Of a stretch of DNA of 64,000 nt, positions 1 to 9,007 are shown piece after piece. This DNA is from Salegentibacter lacus. GTDB taxonomy: Bacteria > Bacteroidota > Bacteroidia > Flavobacteriales > Flavobacteriaceae. The notes under the pieces are model-generated. The model was given only the letters and a program-made list of their open reading frames with translations. It was not told where the DNA came from and searched no databases. Location of the stretch: assembly GCF_020164555.1 (NCBI RefSeq), contig NZ_JAIQZB010000008.1:62001-126000 (forward strand). The letters run 5' to 3'. Positions within the stretch are counted from its first letter, which is position 1. Every line of letters starts with the position of its first letter. The translations under genes were made by a program, and so were the position numbers.

Positions 1-336
1 GATCCCGAATTTGATTTTCAGAATAGTCTAATCTCAGAAGAACTTCAGGCTGCTTCTACCTTTAGGTTAGGTGGAGAATATAGAATTAATAACTGGAGTT
101 TAAGAGGTGGTTATCGTTTTGAACAAAGTCCTTATGCCAATGAATCTACTATAGGTGATTTAACAGGCTACTCAGGAGGTATTGGTTATGATTTTGGAAG
201 CATGAAATTAGACCTGGCATACACCAATGCAAATTATGAGGAAAATGCAAGATTATACGAAACAGGATTAACAAATACCGCAAACATTGATAGAGATCTT
301 TCTAAAGTAATTTTATCACTAAGCTTCGGTTTATAA
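1..336 (+). CDS. OmpP1/FadL-family outer membrane transport protein, C-terminal end (partial)
   Basis: The window opens inside a reading frame (frame 1) that runs 111 codons to TAA at 334-336. The visible part alternates polar and aromatic residues as beta strands do. It carries the pattern LRGGYRFEQSPY, then GDLTGYSGGIGYDFG, and ends in SLSFGL, typical of the last strands of flavobacterial OmpP1/FadL/TodX barrels, which move hydrophobic substrates across the outer membrane. The 5' end lies outside the window. The family call rests on recognised C-terminal motifs only. A strong hairpin terminator follows 23 bases after the stop, so this is the last gene of its unit. Confidence 0.72.
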   Translation, partial: DPEFDFQNSLISEELQAASTFRLGGEYRINNWSLRGGYRFEQSPYANESTIGDLTGYSGGIGYDFGSMKLDLAYTNANYEENARLYETGLTNTANIDRDLSKVILSLSFGL

Positions 337-359
337 GAAATATATCTTACTTAAATTTC

Positions 360-387
360 AAAAAACGCCCCTAACGGGCGTTTTTTA
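360..387 (+). terminator. Rho-independent terminator after OmpP1-like gene
   Basis: Inverted repeat aaaacgccc / gggcgtttt around a ctaac loop, ending in a run of six T. The A-run on the other side would let it act in both directions. Confidence 0.85.
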
Positions 388-512
388 TTGTCTAATTCTT
401 ACAAAATATCAACCAAAATAGAACTATATAACTATTTTTCAGTAACTTAGAGAACCTATTTATTAAGCCTCATCTATCATAGCTGAATTATTAACTCTTA
501 ATTACACAGCTT

Positions 513-1289
513 ATGAAATCAATTTTTTACTGGATGATGCTAATTCCATTTTTAGTATTCTCCCAAAACGAACAAAATAACAGTGAGGAATACCTTATTG
601 TTGGCACTACTATTTTTTCTGCTAAAAGCGATAAAATGAAGGAGTTTTCTGAAGGAATGAGAAACCACAACGAGCAATTTCATGCGGAAGGGCCGATGGG
701 CGTAAGAGTTTTCAACATTATGAACGGCCAAAATGCGAACAGTTTTATGGCGGTTATGGGGCCAATGCCCTGGAGTGCTTTAGATGAAGCTATGGATAAT
801 ACCGCTCACGATGAAGACTGGTCTACAAATGTGGTACCCTACATAGCCGAAGAAGAAGAAACCACTTTCTGGAAATTTCACAACAAACTCTCCCATTTCC
901 CAACAAATTTTGAAATGAATAAACTAAAAGTGACGGTGTGGGATATTGAAAGAGGTGAATATGAAAACATGACTTCTGGCCTGGAAAAAGTAACCAAAGT
1001 TTTTAAAGAAAAAAGGCCTGAAATGCCATTTGGCATTTACACAAACGAATTCACTTCCACCCAATCAGGTCAGGATCTATCTGTAGTTCAATTTTTTGAT
1101 GACTTTTCCTGGCTTGGAAAAAACCAGAAACTAAAAGAAAAATATGATGAAGTTCACGGTTCGGGAAGTTTCGATAATTTTTTAAAAGACTGGATGAAAA
1201 CCACCAAAGGGGGTTCACAAGAATTATGGGTTTACAATCCTAAGTTAAGCGGACTCGGCCCACAGGTTACCACATCTACACAAGATTAA
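513..1289 (+). CDS. Secreted protein of unknown function with two similar alpha/beta halves
   Basis: This 258-residue protein starts with a signal peptide (KS, then a hydrophobic stretch, cleavage near VFSQ). I do not recognise a named family. The mature part seems to hold two related segments. One begins around YLIVGTTIFSAKSDKMKEF and one around KLKVTVWDIERGEYEN; each is followed by an amphipathic helix and a strand carrying aromatic residues (FMAVMGPMPW, LSVVQFFDDFSWLG). That layout suggests a duplicated ferredoxin-like or dimeric alpha-beta-barrel fold. It is monocistronic between two terminators. Export to the periplasm or beyond is supported; function is not. Confidence 0.8.
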   Translation: MKSIFYWMMLIPFLVFSQNEQNNSEEYLIVGTTIFSAKSDKMKEFSEGMRNHNEQFHAEGPMGVRVFNIMNGQNANSFMAVMGPMPWSALDEAMDNTAHDEDWSTNVVPYIAEEEETTFWKFHNKLSHFPTNFEMNKLKVTVWDIERGEYENMTSGLEKVTKVFKEKRPEMPFGIYTNEFTSTQSGQDLSVVQFFDDFSWLGKNQKLKEKYDEVHGSGSFDNFLKDWMKTTKGGSQELWVYNPKLSGLGPQVTTSTQD

Positions 1290-1326
1290 AGCATATAACT
1301 AATAAAATTATATTGCGACAATTTTA

Positions 1327-1364
1327 GAGCCTGCTTCAAATTTATTTTGAAAGCAGGCTTTAAA
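1327..1364 (+). terminator. Hairpin terminator after 513-1289
   Basis: agcctgcttcaaa pairs with tttgaaagcaggctt across a short loop, with a weak T/A-rich tail. It lies 38 bases after the stop codon. Confidence 0.65.
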
Positions 1365-1497
1365 TATTTTCATCACAATATTTCATCATTCTCCTTAAGC
1401 TCTCTTACCTGCATTAGATTAAATACTGTTTGAAAAAACTATTTTAATTCCTAAAAAAATTAGATTTTCTTACCTTGTAAAAAATTAATAGCCAATC

Positions 1498-1668
1498 ATG
1501 TTTGAGTTTGACCAGGAAACCTGGATTTACTTCGCGCTCATTGCGGTCTTTCTTATATATTTTATCTGGAATTCCCGCAGAGCGAAAAAGGAGCGAAAAG
1601 CACGTAAAAATAAAAACTTCAGAAGAAGATATATTGAACGTCGAAGAGAGGAAAAATCGGAAACATAA
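1498..1668 (+). CDS. Small basic single-pass membrane protein, 56 residues
   Basis: An ATG at 1498 opens 56 codons to TAA at 1666. The product begins MFEFDQETWIYFALIAVFL, one hydrophobic segment (about residues 9-24), then IWNSRRAKKERKARKNK and a strongly Arg/Lys-rich tail ending in EEKSET. A single N-terminal transmembrane helix followed by a positive cytoplasmic tail fits the positive-inside rule. Longer frames on both strands overlap this stretch, but their products are Ser/Arg-rich with no plausible fold. The upstream region is AT-rich without a Shine-Dalgarno site, as usual here. Function unknown. Confidence 0.7.
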   Translation: MFEFDQETWIYFALIAVFLIYFIWNSRRAKKERKARKNKNFRRRYIERRREEKSET

Positions 1669-1793
1669 ACCTGATTCTCTACTTACCAAAACCATTCGCT
1701 TAAGTCTTCATTTTGTACCTTTGAAAAGTAGACTACCCAGAGGCAAAGCCTCAAGTGGCATTATTTGAAAATACATCTTGATTTCGAGACGGG

Positions 1794-1828
1794 CCTCGTA
1801 GCATTTAAATCTCGATTATCGAGTGAAC
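1794..1828 (+). repeat. Copy 1 of a ~35-bp interspersed repeat with palindromic core
   Basis: The stretch starts cctcgtagcatttaaatctc and contains the perfect palindrome ctcgattatcgag (1811-1823). A near-identical copy lies at 57047-57081. It sits 48 bases upstream of the cobalamin adenosyltransferase ATG. The flanking aggcaaagcctc (1741-1752) is another short inverted repeat. Confidence 0.7.
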
Positions 1829-1875
1829 TTGTAATAAACCTACAAAGTATTAAGTAGAAAAAACAAAACTTTTAT

Positions 1876-2448
1876 ATGAAGATTTATACTAAAACCGGTG
1901 ATAAGGGTACTACCGCTCTTTTCGGAGGCACGAGAGTTCCCAAACATCATATTCGAATAGAGAGTTACGGGACGGTAGATGAACTTAATTCACACATTGG
2001 GCTAATTCGCGATCAGGATACGGGAGATCACACCAAGCAGATTCTAAGTAGAATTCAGGATAGACTTTTTACTATTGGTTCTACTTTGGCTACAGATCCT
2101 GAAAAACAAAAATTAAAAAGCGGAAAAGACCGGTTGAACATTCCAAAAATTTCTGAAGAAGACATTGAAATGTTGGAAAAAGAAATGGATAAGATGAATG
2201 ATAATCTTCCTGAGATGACTCATTTCGTTCTTCCCGGCGGGCATCAAAGCGTGTCATTCTGTCACATAGCACGTTGCGTTTGCCGCCGTGCAGAGCGACT
2301 TGCCACCGCTTTATATGAAATCGAAGCTTTTGATGATAGGGTTTTACAATATCTCAATAGACTTTCTGACTACCTATTTGTGCTGGCACGGATGTTGTCT
2401 AAAAGATTAAAGGCCGAGGAGGTGAAATGGATTCCCGAAAAATCTTAA
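1876..2448 (+). CDS. pduO: Cob(I)alamin adenosyltransferase, PduO type
   Basis: This 190-residue cytosolic enzyme transfers the adenosyl group of ATP to cob(I)alamin and so makes adenosylcobalamin. The N-terminus has the family ATP-binding signature TKTGDKGTTALFGGTRVPK, followed by SYGTVDELNSHIGL. The later helix carries FVLPGGHQSVSFCHIARCVCRRAER, including the conserved Arg residues of the active site. Length matches the PduO family. The evident clients in this window are the IcmF-type mutase (39384-42839) and any mutase served by MeaB (11526-12614). A repeated palindromic element lies in its leader. No cobalamin riboswitch was recognised upstream. Confidence 0.93.
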   Translation: MKIYTKTGDKGTTALFGGTRVPKHHIRIESYGTVDELNSHIGLIRDQDTGDHTKQILSRIQDRLFTIGSTLATDPEKQKLKSGKDRLNIPKISEEDIEMLEKEMDKMNDNLPEMTHFVLPGGHQSVSFCHIARCVCRRAERLATALYEIEAFDDRVLQYLNRLSDYLFVLARMLSKRLKAEEVKWIPEKS

Positions 2449-2541
2449 TCGCTTCCTAAAGCTTTAGCAAGAAATATTCAGTAAAATCTATAATTTTTGC
2501 GTATGTTCTTAACGGTATTGATTAAATAATAGATTTTTTTC

Positions 2542-2571
2542 TTGGCTATTACCACAAAAAATTTATTTTTG
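2542..2571 (+). promoter_or_regulatory. Bacteroidota-type promoter for DUF2795 gene
   Basis: TTG at 2542-2544, a 19-base spacer, then TATTTTTG at 2564-2571. This is an exact TAnnTTTG -7 box with the usual -33 element, 25 bases before the ATG. Confidence 0.6.
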
Positions 2572-2596
2572 CAAAAATAATAAACCTGAGCAACCC

Positions 2597-2818
2597 ATGT
2601 ATTGGACTTTAGAATTAGCATCTTATTTAAGTGATGCACCCTGGCCTGCAACTAAAGACGAATTAATTGATTACGCCATTAGAACAGGTGCTCCGCTAGA
2701 AGTAGTAGAAAACCTACAGGCAATTGAAGATGAAGGAGATTCGTATGATTCTATTGAGGAGATTTGGCCCGATTATCCTACTGACGAAGATTATCTTTGG
2801 AATGAGGATGAATATTAA
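2597..2818 (+). CDS. DUF2795 domain protein
   Basis: A 73-residue acidic protein. The first half matches DUF2795: MYWTLELASYLSDAPWPATK, then DELIDYAIRTGAPLEVVENL, a short helical domain of unknown function. The tail is very acidic (DEGDSYDSIEE, PTDEDYLWNEDEY). It has its own promoter and terminator and sits just upstream of secA. To my knowledge that order is common in flavobacteria, but no functional link to secretion is established. Cytosolic. Confidence 0.85.
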   Translation: MYWTLELASYLSDAPWPATKDELIDYAIRTGAPLEVVENLQAIEDEGDSYDSIEEIWPDYPTDEDYLWNEDEY

Positions 2819-2841
2819 ATAACAACACGCAAAAAATAGAA

Positions 2842-2870
2842 AAAAGTCTCCAAAGTGAGGCTTTTTTTTT
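2842..2870 (+). terminator. Terminator between DUF2795 gene and secA
   Basis: aagtctc / gaggctt stem (one G-T pair) with a six-base loop, followed by a run of nine T. Confidence 0.8.
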
Positions 2871-2906
2871 GCGTACATTTAAACCCCGTATTAAACAAAA
2901 ACCATT

Positions 2907-5900
2907 ATGGATTTTTTAAATTCTGTATTAAAAGTATTTGTTGGCGATAAATCAAAAAAAGACGTCAAGGAAATACAACCCATAGTCGAAAAGATCAAGG
3001 CGCTGGAAGGTGAGTTTGAAGCCCTGTCTATAGACGAACTTAGAGCAAAAACGACAAGTTTTAAAGCGAAAATCGCTGAAGCTTTAAAAGATATAAACAA
3101 GCAAATTGAAGAATTGGAAGCTGAGGCTGATGCCAGCGACGATATTACCCGAAAGGAAGATATTTATGCCGAAATTGATGCGTTAAAAGCCAAATCTTAC
3201 GAAACTTCTGAAGGGGTTTTAAACGATATTCTTCCGGAAGCTTTTGCTACTGTAAAAGAAACTGCGAAACGCTTTTTCCATAACGAACAAATAAAAGTTA
3301 CTGCATCAGAATTTGATCGTGAGATTTCTGGAGAGAAAGATTATGTAAATCTTGATGGAGACCACGCCATCTGGAATAACTCCTGGGATGCTGCCGGAAA
3401 ACCGGTAACCTGGGATATGATTCATTACGATGTTCAGCTAATTGGTGGTGTGGCAATGCACCAGGGAAAAATTGCAGAAATGCAAACCGGTGAAGGTAAA
3501 ACCCTTGTGGCTACCTTACCTATGTATCTCAACGCACTAACAGGAAACGGGGTTCACCTCGTAACAGTAAACGATTACCTGGCAAAAAGGGATAGCGCCT
3601 GGATGGCACCTATTTTTGAATTCCACGGCTTAAGTGTAGATTGTATAGATTACCACAGGCCTAATTCTGCATCAAGAAGAAAAGCCTATAATGCCGATAT
3701 CACTTACGGAACCAATAACGAATTTGGTTTCGATTATTTACGCGATAATATGTCTCACGCACCAAACGATTTGGTACAGCGCCCGCATAATTTTGCGATT
3801 GTAGATGAGGTGGATTCGGTTTTAATAGATGATGCACGTACGCCGCTTATTATTTCCGGACCTATCCCAAAAGGGGATGTTCACGAATTTAATGAACTAA
3901 AACCTGCAATTTCAAATATTGTAGAATTACAAAGAAAACACCTTACTAAGGTTCTGGCGGAAGCTAAAAAGCTTATCAAAGAAGGAAACACCAAAGACGG
4001 TGCATTCTTATTGCTTAGGGTTTACCGCGGACTTCCAAAGAATAAAGCTTTAATAAAATTTTTGAGTGAAGAAGGTATAAAACAATTACTGCAGAAGACC
4101 GAAAATCATTATATGCAGGATAATAACCGCGAAATGCCAAAAGTAGACGCGGACCTTTATTTCACTATTGAAGAAAAAAGCAATCAAATAGACCTTACCG
4201 ATAAAGGTATTGAGTTCCTTTCTGCTGATGGAGATTCCGATTTCTTTGTAATGCCTGAAATGGGGATGGAAATCGCCAAGATTGAAAAAGAAGGACTTCC
4301 TAAGGAAGAAGAAGCTGAGAAGAAAGAAGAATTATTTAGAGATTACAGCGTAAAAAGTGAACGTATTCACACGCTTCGCCAATTGCTTAAAGCCTATACC
4401 TTATTCGAAAAAGATGACGAATATGTGGTAATAGATAACAAGGTGAAAATCGTAGACGAGCAGACCGGTCGTATTATGGACGGGCGTCGTTATAGCGATG
4501 GTTTACACCAGGCAATTGAAGCCAAGGAAAATGTGAAAATTGAAGATGCTACACAAACTTTTGCTACCGTAACCCTTCAGAATTACTTTAGAATGTACGG
4601 CAAGTTATCTGGTATGACAGGTACTGCGGTAACTGAAGCAGGAGAATTGTGGGAAATCTACAAGCTGGATGTGGTAGAAATTCCTACCAACCGTCCCCTT
4701 GCAAGAAAAGATAAAGACGATTTGGTTTATAAAACCAAACGCGAAAAATATAACGCGGTTATAGATCACGTTACCGATCTTTCTAATGCCGGAAGACCTG
4801 TACTTATTGGTACAACTTCGGTAGAAATTTCAGAATTGCTTTCCAGAATGCTGAAATTGAGAAATGTGCCGCATAACGTACTTAACGCGAAACTGCACAA
4901 GAGAGAGGCCGATATTGTTGCTGAAGCAGGTAAATCTGGTATTGTGACTATTGCTACCAACATGGCGGGTCGTGGTACCGATATTAAATTAAGCAAAGAA
5001 GTTAAAGAAGCCGGTGGTCTGGCCATTGTAGGTACAGAGCGCCACGATTCACGTCGTGTAGACCGTCAGTTAAGAGGTCGTGCAGGCCGTCAGGGAGATC
5101 CGGGAAGTTCCCAGTTCTATGTATCGCTTGAAGACAACCTGATGCGTCTATTTGGCTCTGAAAGGATTGCAAAATTAATGGATAAAATGGGACTGGAAGA
5201 AGGTGAAGTAATTCAGCATTCTATGATCTCAAAATCCATTGAACGAGCGCAGAAAAAAGTAGAGGAAAATAACTTCGGAATTAGAAAACGTTTGCTGGAA
5301 TATGATGATGTGATGAACGCCCAGCGGGAAGTGATTTACAAACGTCGTTACCACGCATTATTTGGCGACAGGCTTAAGGTTGATATCGCAAATATGATCT
5401 TTGATACTTCTGAAGCGATCACCGAAAATAATAAAATTGCCCAGGATTATAAGAATTTTGAATTTGAGCTGATAAGGTATTTCTCTATGAGTGCCCCGGT
5501 TTCAGAAGAAGAATTTGAGAAAATGGGCGTACAAAAAATTTCCGGAATTGTTTATAAAGAAGCCTATAAGCATTACCAGGAAAAGATGAAGCACAGCGCT
5601 TCCAGGGCTTTCCCGGTAATTAAGCAGGTTTATGAAGACGAAAGCAACAATTTTGAAAGGATTTCAGTACCATTTTCAGATGGACAAAAAACGCTTCAGG
5701 TAGTTACCAATCTTGAAAAAGCTTATGAGAGCGAAGGTGTTCAGTTAGTTAAAGATTTCGAGAAAAATATAAGTCTCGCCATAATTGACGATGCCTGGAA
5801 AACCCACCTCCGCAAGATGGATGAGTTGAAGCAGAGTGTGCAGTTGGCGGTTCACGAGCAAAAAGATCCTTTATTGATCTATAAATTCGAAGCTTTTGAA

Positions 5901-6266
5901 TTGTTTAAAGCGATGCTTGATCAGGTAAACCGTGATGTGATTTCTTTCCTTTTCAAAGGGGAAATTCCGGAAGGCAATGTTTCCAGTATTCAGGAAGCGA
6001 GACAACGTAAAAAAGAGAAAGTTGAAACCCAGAAGGAAGAAATTCCTAATATAGATGAAAGAGCTGCGCAAAGCCGTGCTGCCGGGAATACCCAACAGCA
6101 ACGTCGCCCTCAGGTTACAGAAACTATCACCAGGGACCAACCAAAAATTGGCCGTAATGATAAAGTAACCATTAAAAATGTAATGAGCGGTGAAAATAAA
6201 ACCCTTAAATACAAACAAGCGATCCCGCTTATTGAAAAAGGAGATTGGGTTGTGGTAAATCAATAA
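2907..6266 (+). CDS. secA: Preprotein translocase ATPase SecA
   Basis: SecA drives secretory preproteins through SecYEG at the inner membrane by ATP hydrolysis. Walker A is MQTGEGKT at residues 192-199, and the DEAD-type Walker B reads VDEVD near 299-303. The second RecA-like domain shows [12 protein letters not shown] and the arginine-finger region [19 protein letters not shown]. At 1119 residues it is longer than E. coli SecA because of an insertion roughly between residues 330 and 500, as in other Bacteroidota. The C-terminal CxC zinc motif is absent. Instead the protein ends in a basic linker and a short domain ([12 protein letters not shown] to KGDWVVVNQ). Start chosen at the ATG just after the terminator. 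Confidence 0.98.
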   Translation: MDFLNSVLKVFVGDKSKKDVKEIQPIVEKIKALEGEFEALSIDELRAKTTSFKAKIAEALKDINKQIEELEAEADASDDITRKEDIYAEIDALKAKSYETSEGVLNDILPEAFATVKETAKRFFHNEQIKVTASEFDREISGEKDYVNLDGDHAIWNNSWDAAGKPVTWDMIHYDVQLIGGVAMHQGKIAEMQTGEGKTLVATLPMYLNALTGNGVHLVTVNDYLAKRDSAWMAPIFEFHGLSVDCIDYHRPNSASRRKAYNADITYGTNNEFGFDYLRDNMSHAPNDLVQRPHNFAIVDEVDSVLIDDARTPLIISGPIPKGDVHEFNELKPAISNIVELQRKHLTKVLAEAKKLIKEGNTKDGAFLLLRVYRGLPKNKALIKFLSEEGIKQLLQKTENHYMQDNNREMPKVDADLYFTIEEKSNQIDLTDKGIEFLSADGDSDFFVMPEMGMEIAKIEKEGLPKEEEAEKKEELFRDYSVKSERIHTLRQLLKAYTLFEKDDEYVVIDNKVKIVDEQTGRIMDGRRYSDGLHQAIEAKENVKIEDATQTFATVTLQNYFRMYGKLSGMTGTAVTEAGELWEIYKLDVVEIPTNRPLARKDKDDLVYKTKREKYNAVIDHVTDLSNAGRPVLIGTTSVEISELLSRMLKLRNVPHNVLNAKLHKREADIVAEAGKSGIVTIATNMAGRGTDIKLSKEVKEAGGLAIVGTERHDSRRVDRQLRGRAGRQGDPGSSQFYVSLEDNLMRLFGSERIAKLMDKMGLEEGEVIQHSMISKSIERAQKKVEENNFGIRKRLLEYDDVMNAQREVIYKRRYHALFGDRLKVDIANMIFDTSEAITENNKIAQDYKNFEFELIRYFSMSAPVSEEEFEKMGVQKISGIVYKEAYKHYQEKMKHSASRAFPVIKQVYEDESNNFERISVPFSDGQKTLQVVTNLEKAYESEGVQLVKDFEKNISLAIIDDAWKTHLRKMDELKQSVQLAVHEQKDPLLIYKFEAFELFKAMLDQVNRDVISFLFKGEIPEGNVSSIQEARQRKKEKVETQKEEIPNIDERAAQSRAAGNTQQQRRPQVTETITRDQPKIGRNDKVTIKNVMSGENKTLKYKQAIPLIEKGDWVVVNQ

Positions 6267-6284
6267 TTTAATTTCAAATTATAT

Positions 6285-6342
6285 AAAAGGGCTGTCTAAA
6301 ACTCCTAAATACGGGAACTTTTAGTTAGCCCTTTCTTTTTTT
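6285..6342 (+). terminator. secA terminator
   Basis: Long hairpin: aaagggct pairs with agcccttt, extended by ctaaaa / ttttag, closing before a T-rich tail at 6331-6342. Confidence 0.75.
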
Positions 6343-6377
6343 GAGTAAATTAGCTTTCCAACTAACCGATCAAAAAA

Positions 6378-6854
6378 ATGAAAAACTACCAGATAGAAAT
6401 AAAGTGGGGAGTTATTTTCTTCGCTGCCTCTTTACTTTGGATGTATTTTGAAAAACTTATGGGTTGGCACGATGTGCTAATCGCTAAGCATCCAATCTTT
6501 ACGAATTTTTTCGGTTTAATTGCAATTGCGGTTTACCTATTTGCCATTCACGATAAAAGAAAGAATTTTTTCCGCGGGAAAATGAGCTGGAAACAGGGAT
6601 TTGTTTCAGGAGTAATTTTAAGCATCGTCATTGCCCTGCTTTCCCCTATCGGACAACTAATTACACACTACCTTATCTCTCCTGATTTTTTTGAAAATGC
6701 CATAGAAAGCAGTGTAGATAGGAATGCTATGAAACGTGAAGACGCCGAAGCTTATTTTAATCTAAGCTCATACATTGTACAATCTATTGCAGGTGCATTA
6801 ATGTTCGGCGTAGTAACCGCTGCTATAGCCGCGCTTATTTTGAAGAAAAAATAA
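6378..6854 (+). CDS. DUF4199 family integral membrane protein
   Basis: This 158-residue protein has four hydrophobic segments: near the N-terminus (WGVIFFAASLLWMYFEKL), around residue 45-55 (FFGLIAIAVYLFAI), around 73-92 (WKQGFVSGVILSIVIALLS) and at the C-terminus (SIAGALMFGVVTAAIAALIL). The layout and the loop DKRKNFFRGKMSWKQGF fit DUF4199, a Bacteroidota family of unknown function. It is convergent with, and abuts, the M23 gene on the other strand. Confidence 0.83.
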   Translation: MKNYQIEIKWGVIFFAASLLWMYFEKLMGWHDVLIAKHPIFTNFFGLIAIAVYLFAIHDKRKNFFRGKMSWKQGFVSGVILSIVIALLSPIGQLITHYLISPDFFENAIESSVDRNAMKREDAEAYFNLSSYIVQSIAGALMFGVVTAAIAALILKKK

Positions 6855-7556
6855 TCAGGAATTTCTTAATTTCAGTAAATAATTGGGATCCGGGCAATTT
6901 TGCAGGTAGAAATCAAGCTCCCTTCTGGAAGTCACACCGGGAAAATCTCCAATTTTTTCCACTAGATCTTCAATAATCTGAAAATGTAAATGCGGCGCAT
7001 AATCGCCGTTTTCTTCCGGTGTTCCTAATTCAGCAATTTTCTCACCTTTCTTCACAAAAGTACCGGGAATGAGATCATTTAATGACGCCTTACTTAAATG
7101 CCCGTAAAGCGAATAGAACTTCTTTTCTTCAAATTTGTGTTCCAGAATAATGGTAGGGCCGTAATCCCCAATATTAGAATTATCGTTAAAGCTATGAATT
7201 CTCCCATCTAGAACTGCTAAAACATCGGTATAGGCATCAGCCCAAAAATCGAGTCCTAAGTGAATATTTCTGTTGCTGTTTTCATCTTCTGAAGATGTAA
7301 AAAGTTCACTTCTATTATAGAGTTTTCGCACTTCAGAATAACCTCCAAAAGCTACCTTTTTCCCGAAGGCATTTAAATATTCAGCGATATAATTAGAAAA
7401 AGCCCGGGAAGATAAAATATCTACTTTCCCGAGCTCTACATTATTTTCAGATAAATCTATTACTATATAATCTTCTGCCTTTAAATTCACATCTAAAACC
7501 TTGGTAAACCCTGAGGTTAGCTGTGAAAGAAATTCAGAAAAATTTGTGGTTCCCAT
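6855..7556 (-). CDS. M23-type metallopeptidase domain protein without signal peptide
   Basis: This 233-residue protein has the LytM/M23 zinc motifs HLGLDFWA (HxxxD) and APHLHFQI (HxH), plus the ILEHKFEEKKFYSLYGHLS core strand. M23 enzymes usually cut peptidoglycan cross-links outside the cytoplasm, yet this N-terminus (MGTTNFSEFLSQLTSGF) is no signal peptide and no membrane segment is visible. The details IHSFNDN, DYGPTIILEH, GDFPGVTSRRE and CPDPNYLL recall, to my recognition, the M23 module found fused to class III aminotransferases and aminoglycoside-phosphotransferase-like domains. Here it stands alone. A cytosolic role on a small molecule is possible but unproven. Confidence 0.8.
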   Translation of the reverse strand: MGTTNFSEFLSQLTSGFTKVLDVNLKAEDYIVIDLSENNVELGKVDILSSRAFSNYIAEYLNAFGKKVAFGGYSEVRKLYNRSELFTSSEDENSNRNIHLGLDFWADAYTDVLAVLDGRIHSFNDNSNIGDYGPTIILEHKFEEKKFYSLYGHLSKASLNDLIPGTFVKKGEKIAELGTPEENGDYAPHLHFQIIEDLVEKIGDFPGVTSRRELDFYLQNCPDPNYLLKLRNS

Positions 7557-7612
7557 AAGCGATCTTTTAAACGATTGGCCGTCTAAGAATCGCTAAAATT
7601 ACACCTTGAAAT

Positions 7613-9007
7613 CTAATTTAACAAGACTTCGCTAAAATTAGCTTTAATACTTATATTTCCACCCGAATCTTTAGCTTTATGAAAGCCGCTAAGCTTTTTA
7701 TTATCATAAGATTCGCTACTTGTCACCTTCAAAGCATTGGGATGTTTAATATCGCTCTGCGTACCACTGTACATAAAATTAAATGCTGAAGAAGGTAAAG
7801 TCAGTTCTAAATCGCTATTTTCTAAATTGATGTCCAGGTTCTTGAAATTAGGTCCAACACTTGCGATATTCAATTCACCAAAATTCCCAGATAAAATCCC
7901 GGTATCTTCCACTTCACCGATATTTACATTACTCGAATTTGAGCTGAGTTTGATACTTTTTACTTTATTAATTTTAAAGTTTTTCACATATTTGGCATCC
8001 ATAACCCCATACGACCAGTAATTAATATTCACAGGCGTATAGGCAGCTTCTACATTGGTGTTTTTACCGGTTATCCTATCGGCGGTTAGGTTACTGTGGG
8101 AAAGATCGGCGCGCAGATTATTGGTTGTTCCCGAGAGTTTTACCTCCCCGTGACGTACATCAAGCTTAAGTTTGGTATTCTTAGGCATTTTAAGATTTAT
8201 GGTCTTTTTAGCTTTGGAATTACTTAAACCTATCACTTTGCTTCCATTTTCTGAATCTCCAAAACGAGCTTCCATTTGTGATCCAAACGATTCCCCCCAG
8301 GCTTCCATATCTTTCCCGAAACCTTCGGCCCACTTTTCCATAGATTTTTCAAATTCTTCGCTGTTAATATCCATTTTCATTTCGAAGTTCTTCTCCCAGT
8401 TTTCGGCATTCTTCTCAAACTGTGAAGCCCACTTCTCCATATCTTTTTCAAAATCATCTCCAAAATTTGCTTCTATCTCTTTTTCGAATTTTGCGATGTA
8501 TTTATCCCCATCTTTTTTATAAGCTTCATAGTCAAACTTGATATTGCCCATTTTCTCACTGAACTCCGGTGGAAGCGGTGCTCCCATACTTTCGCCCATA
8601 CTTTGCATTAACGGCGTCACCAAATTGTTCATTAATGGCTCTAGCATCTGCGGAAGGCTGGCCAACGGCTTTTCCAATCCGCTGAGATTTATATCTCCGT
8701 TCCATTGCATTCCTCCCCCAGAAGATATTGTCACTTCAGAAGCATCTCCTGAAGTATTTAATTTCCAACTAGCGAGTAGCTCATCTCTTTCTTCTTTCCC
8801 AATCTCATCGGTTTCTAAAGTGGCTTCAATTTTCACTTCATTTCTATCCCAGTAATCTACAATGATATTGGTATGACTGGCATCTATTTTCACTTCTACA
8901 TCGCCGGAAGTTTTATAAGTTTTGTCCAGCTTCTTCGTTTGTGCGCCAAGTGTTACCGGAAGGCAGAGCAGCAGCGCAACTATTAAATTATACCTCATAG
9001 TTTTCAT
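7613..9007 (-). CDS. DUF4097-type periplasmic/surface beta-strand protein with 11-residue repeats
   Basis: A 464-residue secreted protein: signal peptide (YNLIVALLLCLPVTLGAQ), a beta-rich N-terminal region (SHTNIIVDYWDRNEVKIEA) and a C-terminal beta-helix-like region (LSHSNLTADRITG, LENSDLELTLPSSAF) like DUF4097 putative adhesin or head domains. Between them, residues about 174-251 form a tandem array of 11-residue units of the type FEKxMEKWxxx. It is the last gene of a sigma/anti-sigma operon; its start overlaps the anti-sigma gene end by 20 bases. That position suggests it belongs to the sigma factor regulon or modulates its sensing. Exact function unknown. Confidence 0.82.
   Translation of the reverse strand: MKTMRYNLIVALLLCLPVTLGAQTKKLDKTYKTSGDVEVKIDASHTNIIVDYWDRNEVKIEATLETDEIGKEERDELLASWKLNTSGDASEVTISSGGGMQWNGDINLSGLEKPLASLPQMLEPLMNNLVTPLMQSMGESMGAPLPPEFSEKMGNIKFDYEAYKKDGDKYIAKFEKEIEANFGDDFEKDMEKWASQFEKNAENWEKNFEMKMDINSEEFEKSMEKWAEGFGKDMEAWGESFGSQMEARFGDSENGSKVIGLSNSKAKKTINLKMPKNTKLKLDVRHGEVKLSGTTNNLRADLSHSNLTADRITGKNTNVEAAYTPVNINYWSYGVMDAKYVKNFKINKVKSIKLSSNSSNVNIGEVEDTGILSGNFGELNIASVGPNFKNLDINLENSDLELTLPSSAFNFMYSGTQSDIKHPNALKVTSSESYDNKKLSGFHKAKDSGGNISIKANFSEVLLN

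Noticed and set aside
1502-1768. 88-residue plus-strand frame overlapping the 56-residue gene
   Set aside because: It is out of frame with the credible membrane protein and its product is Arg/Ser/Lys-rich without recognisable structure.
1669-1875. Cobalamin riboswitch before the adenosyltransferase gene
   Set aside because: The leader contains short palindromes but no recognisable B12-box or riboswitch core; the palindrome matches a repeat found at 57 kb.
8172-8855. Long plus-strand frames opposite the DUF4097 gene
   Set aside because: They are Ser/Phe-rich antisense shadows of the repeat-containing gene, whose own strand has a signal peptide and family motifs.
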